A stretch of DNA of 64,000 nt from Saccharina japonica. Its lineage: Eukaryota; Sar; Phaeophyceae; Laminariales; Laminariaceae. Below are positions 12,901 through 24,300 of this stretch, piece after piece; positions within the stretch are counted from its first letter, which is position 1; every line of letters starts with the position of its first letter. The stretch spans positions 124,001-188,000 of the forward strand of contig MEHQ01002976.1 of assembly GCA_008828725.1 (NCBI GenBank), given 5' to 3'. A program made the position numbers and the translations under genes. Below the pieces are notes generated by a model. That model ran no database searches. It was not told the DNA's origin and was given only the letters and a program-made list of their open reading frames with translations.

Positions 12901-15900
12901 GGGCAGCTATCATTGTCTTGGGACGTTTCTCACGCACGCCGATACGTGGTGCGCCATCCAGTGGACTGCGCGACATGATAGGTGCTGGTATGGCTGTGTT
13001 TTCGCGTTTACATACTATAGCACGCGCTCCTCGAGAAGCCGACGACGTCTAAATAGCCTTCTCCGTCGACCAAAAACAAAACAAAACAGTCACAAGTAGC
13101 TTATACACACGCTTTCGATTTCGTTTGCCGTTGCCGCACGTGCTCAGTGTCAGTTGTAACAGGACAATGCTCCAGCATCCCCGTTATGCGTCGAGTGTTG
13201 GACTATTGCCACACAACTCGGGGGCAGCATTGGTGAGCTTCAACACATCCAGGAAATCCGTAGAATGTCATAAGACCCGGCAGGTCAGTGCTGATGCACG
13301 AAGGACAACGACGCTGTTTCACATGTTTACGTGCGCGCCATATCGGCAAATTCCTACTCTAGGTCTTCGTCTCAAAACCAAATACAATATATGCAAGGCC
13401 TAAACGATCGGACTACGACAAACAAACACCAGGCGTAGCCGACATATACGCTAGAAATATATCCCGCCCGTCCCACCCACCCACCCACCCACCCACCCAC
13501 CCACCTCGTACGAAACCGGAGTGACTTTGGCCGCACTCCCACCCAGACCCTCGGAAGCAGCTCGGCTCACCCCGCCCTCCCCTGAAGGACCCCGTATCGA
13601 TCGGGCCTCATCATCAGCCTGTGCGCTCTCACGGGGATCGGCAGGACCCGCGCCCGGCGGCGCCGGCTGCGGCGCCGACGGAGGGCAGGCGGTAGCACCG
13701 TCAACCGCTACCTTGTCCAGGCCTTCAATAACGGGGGTGGTAACAGCAGCGATAGCGGTGGCGCTATCTCCACCAGCTGGAGAAACCGCGACGATGGGTG
13801 TAGGGTGCAGCTGGTCCGCGGCTACGTTTTCCGATGAAAAACAGGCCTTTTCCCCCCCAGTGGCGTCACCGTGGCTGCCGCTGCCGCTGCCGCTGCCGGC
13901 AGCGGCGGCGGCGGCGGGTGCGGTGATGGAGGAGGGAGCGGCGATGACGACGCCGGAGTTAAGGCTAGGGCGGGGACCCTTGTGGGCGGCGGCGGCGGCG
14001 GGGGGCGGCGGGGCGGTGACGTCCCACGTGTTGATGATGGCGCTGCTGTCTATTCGGTTGATGAACTCGAAGCCGAAGTACTTGGCGCCGAGGACCAGCG
14101 CCTCGTCGTCTGGACTGGAGGCGGACAGCATTACCTTGTGTCGTGGGAAGGTGTGGGAGGGGGTGGGTGAAAGTGGATTATGTTAGGTTGGGTTGGGCTG
14201 GGTTGGGTTGGGTTGGGTTGGATTGAAGTGGGTTGGCTTCGGGTGGGTTGCTAGAGTGCACCTGCAGGTGTTCTACTGTAGTGATCACCGCAACGATTGA
14301 GCCACCGCCCTCACCCACACTGGGAATCCCAACTTTTTAGAGTGCTACGTACAGTACACGACCGAGTTACATGTGTGTCGTGTGACACATTCCACGCCTT
14401 GCTATTGTTACCACCGTGACCAGGTACGTAGTATGTTTCTCCAGCAGGAACTTCACTGTGCTGCCTATTACTGACAATTACTGACTATTGCTGACTATTA
14501 CTGACTATTGCTGACTATTACTGACTATTACTTACTGTTACTGACTGTTGCTGATAATTACTGACCATACTGACCATTACTGACTACTACTGACTACTAC
14601 TGACTAATACTGACTACTACTGACTATTACTGTATATTACCTATTACTGACTAATACTGACTAAGAGTATACTCCTCCACTGAGGAGCTACCCAATAAGG
14701 CGTATGCCTTATAAGGAAAGCCTTCTCCTTGATTCCACTATTTTTTTACTGCCTGACTTCGAACCATACCTACGATAGACCGAGGTTGATGAGGCTCCAT
14801 TTCTATTTTCTCAAAACTAATCATGTAGCGAAAGAAAAACAACCCCCCCTCCCAACAAGTGGGGAAACCCCGAAAACAAATAGGTGCCCACCTCTACCAT
14901 AGCACACATCTTTCGTGTACGTTGAGGGCTGGTACACGAAGAAAACTTCCAGCCGATACTAAAAATTAAAAACAGGCAAACGAGGGGGGAAAAACAAGCC
15001 CTGTCGTTTCTACATAATCGCATATTAGACGCATGCTGCGGGAGAGGTGCACCGTGTTTTCCTGAGGGAGGTTGGTCACTTGAGGAGCTCTACACTAATA
15101 GCAAGTCATAAACTGGTTTTGAAGAGGAAAAAGAAAATGCTGCGTATATATCCCGGTGAAAAATGCCGCGCCTAACTAAGTATACAATGAACAATTTCCC
15201 AACACCAAGAATGGAAGTCCGACAATTTTGAGCTATATAACCCATTCAGAACTGAAAAACGTATCTCACACTAATTCCAAGTAATGTGTCCCCAAAAACG
15301 AGGGGGGGCGGTTCTTCACCCATTCAGAACTGAAAAAAGTATCCCGCACTAATTTCAAGTAATGTGTCCCCAAAAAACGGGGGAACCGGTTCTCAAGGGC
15401 TGAAGGAGCCCTAACATCCAGAAACGATTTCAGCCAAAAAAAGGTATACCTTATACGTACATCTATCGTAGCGCGCGTCATTATATATATATATCTATGT
15501 TCGTACCTCGTCGCTGTCCTCGAACCTCTCCGGGATGACGGTGTGGCAGAGGGCGAGGGCCGTGAAGAAGTCCCGAATCTTGGCGGCCTGCTTCTCGCCT
15601 GCTTCTCCGGCTCCTTGGAGGTCCTGCAAAAGGGGGGTACGTAATGGATGGGTGCGTTTATTCACAGCGGTAGTGGTCCCCTCTATAGTGCCTCCTGTTG
15701 AGTAGTGCCGGTTGTGTCCGCTATACGTAGTGCAGTGTGGAGTCGCTTGGCCGAATATTGGATTCACCTGAGTGTGGTGGTTGTGTCGGTTTTCGGCAAT
15801 AATAGTGCCTGTGGGATGAGATTCACCTAGTGTGATAGCGTGCGGAGTATTTAGTGCCGATTGCCGCTACAGTGTCGGTATTGTTGGCTGGCACATACCG

Positions 15901-18083
15901 GCACTATAGAGGACATATCGGCAGTATACAGGGACACACTACTTCAGCAGGGCACTGCTGTTGTCAGGCTTGGCTTGGGTAGCAGGCAATCGAGACGCAT
16001 GCTACGGCAAAGGTTCACCCGTTTGTTTCTGAACCTCCTCATTTGAGGAGCTCTATAGACGCGTGCTACGGTAGAGGTAGCACTTTTTGGCTGAATCGTT
16101 TTCTGAACGATCGGGCTCCTTAACCCAAATTCGTCGGACTTTTCATTTTTTGTGACGAAATATGTTTCAGAGCATACTTCGGTCATGATATTTCTCATCC
16201 GGCAGCACTTGTATTTCCCTCCAAAATCACTTTTTTGGTGAGGTACGACGCTCCTTGAGTGAGGCTCGGAAAAAACATGGTTTGTACCTCTATTGTAGCA
16301 TGCGTCTAAACTAATACTAAGGGCCCGAATTAACGAGTATAAAATAAATTCAATTTGGAAAAAATAAAATTCAAATTCGCTTTTCATTGGTCAACACACG
16401 CACCAGCACCAAATACTATCATCGTTGGTGCTGGTGCGTGTGTAGACCAATGAAAAGCGGCTTTGAATATTTTTTTTTCCAAATTGATTTTTCTTCTTCG
16501 TTAAAACGGGCCCTAAGTCACCCAAAAACTAATTTTGGAGGAAACTAAAAGTTCTATATACCCGATGGCCAATCCCATGGCCTGACTAACTGTACACCGA
16601 AAACAATTGCAACAAAATCATGAAAGTCCGACGAATTTGGGTTAAGGAGCCTTTATTAGATCCTTCAGAAACTAAATCAGCCAAAAAGTGTCACTGGGAC
16701 TACGAGTACCTCTATCGTAGCAAGCGTCTCGGTTAGTGTTTTTCACCGATAGGGTGTACAGTGTACGCGACAACATTTTTTTAGTATTTGGGAGTTTTGA
16801 GTATTTCAGGCTCGATGGATTTTGGACGGAAGACAAGAACGTGGGAAATGTTTAGGACAACAACCTACCTTAACATCCAAGAATTTCGAGCCTGGCCCAA
16901 AACAGAACAATTCGAATCTGACCCGAACTAAGAAATCACTGAGTGGTGTCGCATACTGCAGTATACGTAGTGTTGTAAGGCTTAGTTCGGGTAAGGCGAT
17001 TGCTTAGCCTTTTACCGGCAGCCCAACAACCTTGGAAGATGGCATCGATGGCAGGACTCGAACCTGCGCGGCGTGCTAGGCTCGTAAGGTAGTGCCACTC
17101 GTATATATATATAAGGCTTAGTTTGGGCAGAAGGTGGTTGGTTCATCTTTTACGGGTACAAGCCCAACAGACTGATGCGTTGAGAAATGGCGTCGACGGC
17201 AGGACTCACTAACCTTCAACCACTCGGGGGCGGTTTCATGGATAATGGTGTTGCGGTAATGACTATTACGGGGTGGGCTAATGTAGTAAATAGGACCTAT
17301 GGTACACACAAAAGCCTATATATTTAACTATTTAATACAGTATTTTTACTAACAATACTTGGTCCTATTTACTAGTATTTACTATGGTCCTTCTCCGTAA
17401 TAAAGCTCGTAGCGGTAATTACTAAAGCTACCCGACTAGTCTAGTCTACGCGGACATTTCATCTGCAACCTCATTCACTCATTCCTGAGGCACAATTTTA
17501 GAGCAGTCTGATCGCAATTTAGTTTTTCTTTTCTTTTCTGTGTTTTCGCAGTTCGTGCCTTGCTCTCTGCCCATCACCTCCCATTGTGACTAACTAGACT
17601 ACGTACTCGTTCGTGGCGTTTTAGGGCATCGTCTTTTCTTCTTTTTTTTTCGGGCCTCTGCGTAATGAATCTGTTTTGTTCGGTACCCGAGACACGAAGA
17701 GCCTCGTGCATCCCAAGGCCGCCAACTCGTTCGTCGGGTTTCATGTGCTGCGGTTTCCGAGATTCTGAAATCAACATGTACTGCGAGTGGACTATTTTTT
17801 TTTTTGGATTTTTATACTCGCCCATAATCGGCGGAATCCGACGCAAGTCGACGCAAGTCGACGAGGGAAGAAATTGCTGAAATCTTCTCGCGATACCAAA
17901 TACAAGGCACGTATGTACCGTAGTGAGGAGGGAAGAGAAAAGAGTCTACTTAGTGGCCCCGGATCTGAGTGACGACTAAAGAGGGAGAGAGAAAAGAAGG
18001 GCGAAGATGATAAATGGGATAGACAAAACACACACAGACACAGACACACACACTCACACACACTCACACACACTCACTCACAC

Positions 18084-18130
<47 letters not shown>

Positions 18131-18318
18131 TACCCTCCAGTTCCAGTGACACAAAGCACCAGGGTACATATGGTAGAGGTGCATCGTTTCTTGTCCACGG
18201 TTTTTCGCTTGAGGCAATTTATGGCTCACCCCGAAAAAAACGCCTTTGGAGCAAAACAAAGGTGCTATATACGTATACGACGAATACTCGATGGACAATA
18301 ATCCGATGGCTTCTGAGG

Positions 18319-18358
<40 letters not shown>

Positions 18359-21300
18359 AACAATAATATTGCATCTCAAAAATAATGAAATCCCGACGAC
18401 TTTTGGGTGTTATGAACTAACCCCTTAAGAACTGGTCCCACAAAATTTGGGGACAAAGTGCTTGAAATTAGCGTGGGACATATTTTTCAGTTCTGAAAGT
18501 ACTTGGAATGAGTGTGGGACATTTTTTTCAGTTATGAAAGTACTTGTAATTAGTGTGGGACATTTTTTTTCCAGTTCTGAAAGTACTTGGAATGAGTGTG
18601 GGACATTTTTTTTNTGAGACACGAAGAGCCTCGTGCATCCCAAGGCCGCCAACTCGTTCGTCGGGTTTCATGTGCTGCGGTTTCCGAGATTCTGAAATCA
18701 ACATGTACTGCGAGTGGACTAATTTTTATTTTGGATTTTTATACTCGCCCAAAATAGGCGGAAATCCGACGCAAGTCGTCGCAAGTCGACGAGGGAAGAA
18801 ATTGCTGAAATCTGGTCGCGATAAAAAATACAAGGCACGTACCGTGGTGGGGAGGGGGGAAGAGCCTACTTAGTGACCCCGGATCTGAGTGACGACTAAA
18901 GAGGGAGAGAGAAAAGAAGGGCGAAGATGATAAATGGGATGGACAAAAAAAAAACACACCCACACAGAAACAGACACAGACACACACACAAACACACACA
19001 AACACACACAAATACCCTCCAGTTCCAGTGCGCACAAAGTACCAGGGTACCAGGGTACATAGGGCGCACACTATGGTAGAGGTGCACCGCTTCTTTTCTA
19101 CCATAACCTCAACCGAAACAAAAAAAAAATGCCTTTGGAGCAAAACAAAAGGTGCTACGTATATACTCGACGAACAATAATCCGATGGCCTCGTAAGGAA
19201 AAAAACAACAAAAAATAACGCATCACAAAATAATGAAAATTCCGACGATGTTGGGGGGTGATTAACCCCTTAAGAACTGGCCAAACGAATTTGGGGACAA
19301 AGTGCTTGGAATGAGTGTGGGACATTTTTTTTCAGTTCTGAAAGTACTTGGAATTAGTGTGGGACATTTTTTTTCAGTTCTGAAAGTACTTGGAATGAGT
19401 GTGGGACATTTTTTTCAGTTCTGAAGGTACTTGGAATGAGTGTGGGATATTCTTTCCAGTTCTAAAAGTACTTGGGATTAGTGTGGGGCATTTTTTTTCA
19501 GTTCTGAAAGTACTTGGCATTAGTGTGGGACATTGTTTTCAGTTCTGAAAGTACTTGTAATTAGTGTGGGACATTTTTTTCAGTTCTGAAAATACTTGGA
19601 ATTAGTGTGGGACATGTTTTTTTCAGTTCTGAATATGGAGCCCCCCGTCATTCAGGGATCGTTTCAGCCAAAAAAAGGTATACCATATACCTCTATCGTA
19701 CGTAGCACGCGTCATATGTGTACGTACCGTGTAAACGGTAGGGTCGTAGAAGTTGACGTGCGGCACAGCGTGGTTGCTGGCCATCTGCTCCGCCTCGAGC
19801 ACGTGCTGGGGCACCGTCTTCCCGTCCACCACCATCGCGGCTCGCCCGATCTCCGTTATACCCTGGGGAAGAAAAAAACGAAAAAAAAATAGCGGCAAAA
19901 ACAAAACAGCGGTCGGAGTGAGGAGTGAGCGCAATAAAGATAAGCATCTTCTCGATGTCTGAAGTCTTTGGTGTTTTTTTGGGTAGCTCTTTTTTTAGGC
20001 GGGTGGTTTATCGCAGCTCGTCCGATTTCCGCGATTACCCTACACGAGGGAGGAACAAAAACGCGGCGGAAAAATATGCGGTCGAAGGAGCGGATGGAGT
20101 AAATAAAAGAGGGGGGGAAAGTTTGCTACGTAGGGTGGATGGAATCGACCGACAACCGTACGAGTAAGAACGTTGGTCACTATTAATAGTACTTTTACGG
20201 GAGACCATAGTAAATAGGACCTAATATTTGTTAGTAAACGTTTATAAATGTATAGGTCTTATTGCGTAACGTAGCTCCTGTTTACTATGATCCCCCGTGA
20301 TATTAGATACCCGTACAAGGTGCAAGGTAAGACGAAACCGGGACAGACACCCATGAGCGCAAAGGGAGGTGTGCTGATGCCAGAAATGACAAATTCAAAT
20401 AAGAAAATCCCAAGCCGTTCAGGCAGACGGTGAGGGGCCAAACTACGCTACCGTACACGCGCAAGGGGAACGGAGAACTGATACCTATGATACCAGGTAC
20501 AGATATTGCACACAGTGGACTGCACAGATCATCACCGATCATTCCCATTTGATGATCTAGATATTTCAGGGCAGGTGATCTGTATGATCTGTATGATCTG
20601 TATGATCTTTATGCTCTGTATGATCTTTATGATATGTATGATCTGTATGATCTTTATGATCTGTATGATCGTTATGATATGTATGATCTGTATGATCTGT
20701 ATGATCTGTATAATCTGTATGATTTGTATGATATGTATATCTGTGTGATCTGTATGATCTGTGTGATCTGTATGATCTGTATGATCTGTATGATCTAGTT
20801 CATGTTGCCGGGTGGAGGCCGAACAATAGGCATATGATCTAGCACCATGTTTCCTGAGTTTGGTCTCTACCAATCAGATCCTGTAGCAAAACCTCATAGC
20901 GGCGGGGTAGGATCTCGATGATCTACATCATGATTTATCCGATCTCAGGGTAAGATCTAGATGCATCCATTATAGATCATTATCTATCCGATCTGTTCAC
21001 TATTCCTCCTTACGAGTGGAGGAGAGGCACGGCGTGTTTTGGAGGAAAGTGTAGCCGTGTCCGTGAGCTCACCAAGCCGTAGGAAATCCCGCCGACGCTG
21101 AACTTCCTGAAGTCCATGACGTTGCACGTCAGAGTACCGGTCTTGTCGCTGAATATGTGAGACACCTGTGGTTCGTATCATATACCAGGCATACCGTACG
21201 CGACAGCAGTGTTAGGTATTCGGGGCGTTAACCCCTTCATGACTGAATTCCCATTGTAGGGGGGAAAAACACTTGGAATTGGTGTCTGTTTTTTTAGTTC

Positions 21301-24300
21301 TGTTCAGCGCAGTAGTAGAAAAAAAGGGTTGAGAAGCGTCTTGGCTCGTCGTTTGTACGACCAAAACACAAAAAAACAAGGACACATTTCGTCGAATGAC
21401 GTTTTGTTTTTGTACCGAACCCACAAGCAAAACATTGTCGAAGGCTGAAAAATTGTGTCTGACGCACCCTGCCTCACATGCCGTTTTGTTCGGGGATATG
21501 ATAGCCGTTGATATTCTGTTTTGGGTGTTGAATTAATACCATACGACGTAGTCACGGCCAGAGTGCAATAACTTTGACCCTGGGCCGAAAACAGGGTTTT
21601 CGTTTGAGTGGTTTCGTGTACCGCACGGAAACAAGATCGAAGGCCACGCCAGCACATGGCAGGCGTTTCTATCAGCGAGCGGAGGGCGAAGGCTGGCACT
21701 ACGTAGCGATCGTATTTATTTCAGCCATGTTGTAAGGAAATAATATTCCATGATGCACTCACGACTGCCGTGCTCTACTAGTAGCCGCCGTGCGCGATCA
21801 CGAGAGATGGAAACGCGATAACATACTTACCAAACTATGACGGGAAATCGCAATAAAAAGGAACTACAGCAGTACACACAAAAACCTATATACTTACCTA
21901 TTTTTAGTAACAATATTTGGTCCTATTCACTATGGCCCCCTGTCAATACCGGTATAGCGGAGACATAAAGGAACCAGAGCGAGCCGCTTCCACCCCCCCC
22001 CTCCTGTGGTCATACGGCTACGGCCATGCACGACACGAGTACCCCCCCTCCCCACCCATCCCGACGCATACCCCTGGATCCACCCCCCTCTACCATGCCC
22101 TACCTGCCCTAGGTCTTCGTTGAGGTTCATGGTCCGCACCCTGGCCGGGGTGTCTGCGTCGGCGTAGTACATGTCGAGATCCTAAAGCACGCACACACAC
22201 CGGGAGCGGGATGGGGCGGGGCGGGGCGGGGCGGGGGGCGATGCACGCATGTCATGCATGGCCCTAGTCGTATGACGATAGACCCTCGCATCCCTGGAGG
22301 GTGCATTTATTTTGTTGTCTGCTTTAGTCGGTTGACCATTGGTCACGCATCACTTTCGAGACGGGGGCGAAGGGAGGTGTACTCATGTCATGCATGGCCG
22401 TAGTCGTACGACGGTAGACCCTCGCATCCGTGCAATGCCGGGAAGGAGCACACCGGGTTTTCACCGACCAGGCAGACATTGCTTGCACCAAGCGCGGAGC
22501 GCCGTGAGGTGTACGTTCGGCGAGTCACATGCAGGGCGAGCTGCAACCTACTAAGAACCGCTTGTGAGGTGAACTTTCTTTGCATGTGGATGGCAGTGTT
22601 GAAATAATTGAATTCGTTGATGGGGGGGGAGTGTACTCATGTTGTGCACGGCCGTAGTCATATGACCATAGACCCTCGCATCCCTACAATGCCGGGGGGG
22701 GGGGTTTGCTCAACACCACTGGCAATTTCGAAAACACAAAGTACTTCGGACAGTACTGCAGGAAGAGGGCGGACGATGCCCGAAACAACAAATCTCCCTT
22801 TGGTTTTTCTTCTTCGTGTTTGTGTGAATTTATTAGCCCAATAGTGAGTGTGGGGGTGAAGCTAACAAATTACGGCAACCGTAGCTTTGGAAATAATCAA
22901 TCGATATGTTTTCATAGATAGACGCATAGCTTACGATCCGTTTTAGAACTCTCCCCGTTCGTTTTATTTTAGAAAACCAGCCTAGAAAATTCGTCGAAGG
23001 GAGGGAGCGCAGCACTATCCCTGCGTGTTACGCTGTAAACACCAAGAACCCTGTCAGACCTTCTAGGTGGGTAACACCCGAACGAACATCACGAAACACA
23101 CCCCCCACATGCAAAAGGCAAAACAGTGTCTATACGTATATGAAATGGAAAACAGAATCACTCATGAGCGCCCTAATGTTGGAAGCGTCTCTATTGGGAG
23201 TAGGAAAGGTGCTCCGTCTCGAAAGGGATGCGTGTTCAATGTTGAAATGACTACGAAGGCAAGCAACCAATTATGTACGCCTCCCCTCCACCCCTCTGCT
23301 CTGTCTCGAAAGGCATGCGCGGTTGATGGTAAAAGGACTAAGGCAAGCAACACATGAGTACGCCCCCCCTCTCCCCCCTTCCTTGCGTATGGCGCGTTGA
23401 TTGCGCGCACAAGCAAGTTTTTCATCTTGACAGCACTAAAACAATAGGGCCCCTTTTGAGGAGCTGTTGCCTAAAGCATCCGCCGTAATGCTGAACGCCG
23501 TAATGCGCTCCCTGAAACCAAGAAACAAAACTGCAAATGCATTTGGCTGGGTAAGCTTTCTTTGCCGTTTAACACTTGAGCCCTTAAGAACCGGTCCTCC
23601 CGTTTTTAGAGACAAACTACTTGGAATTAGTGGGGGATACGTTTTGCAGTTCCGAACGGGCTAAGATAATACAACCTCTGGGGGGAAAAAGTCAGACCCA
23701 AGTTTCTCCAAACTATGGGGGTTACGCACAATTTAAGTGGTGGCTTTGAAAAATATGCCGTGAAGGTCTTTCAATAGACTCGTCGCTCGGTTGTCGAGAT
23801 CTCAATCCGAGAGGGGGTGTTACATAATCACCCGGGTGATGCTGCTTGTACGGTATACCTTCCACCAACGCAACACTGGTTTGCGACGGTTACACAAAAG
23901 TCCTGCTCTGCGCGAGCTCCTGGAGACAGGTGCGCTATCTTATACTACGTATCCGTTGTATGGCCCCTTGTGAAAATCGTTTTACCAAGAACACAGCAAC
24001 CATGCGATTGGTTGCGACATTTTTGTTTTTGTTTTTGTTTTTTTTTGTGTTGAAGGGTTGTTTTCGCTTTGCACCCCCTATCCCCTTCTGTACACTCCCG
24101 TGAAAAAAAAAATGGAAACCCTTTTGTTTGACGCGTGCTACGATAGAGGTACGTAGAGCACTTTTCAGATGAAACGTTTTCTGAGTTACGGGGGCTCCTT
24201 ACCTTAACCCAGAACTCGTCGGAGTTATTTTCATTCTTTGTGTTGCAATATATATTTTTCCTTTTTCACTGAGATCGTGGGAATATTCGTCATGTAGCAC

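Larger units (their letters stand above)
17687..19640. repeat. ~930-base segmental duplication with a single N at the join
   Basis: GAGACACGAAGAGCCTCGTG at 17687 recurs immediately after the N at 18614. The following ~560 bases (SINE body, CA repeat, CCCTCCAGTTCCAGTG, A array) are repeated in the same order. The single N marks an assembly join. Confidence 0.88.

Noticed and set aside
13521..14186. 221-codon plus-strand open frame
   Set aside because: It is the antisense of flippase exon 14; the minus strand has the conserved motif and splice sites.
22339..22554. Short open frames in D and E repeats repeated at several places
   Set aside because: The frames are not conserved between copies of the repeats and carry no recognisable domain.
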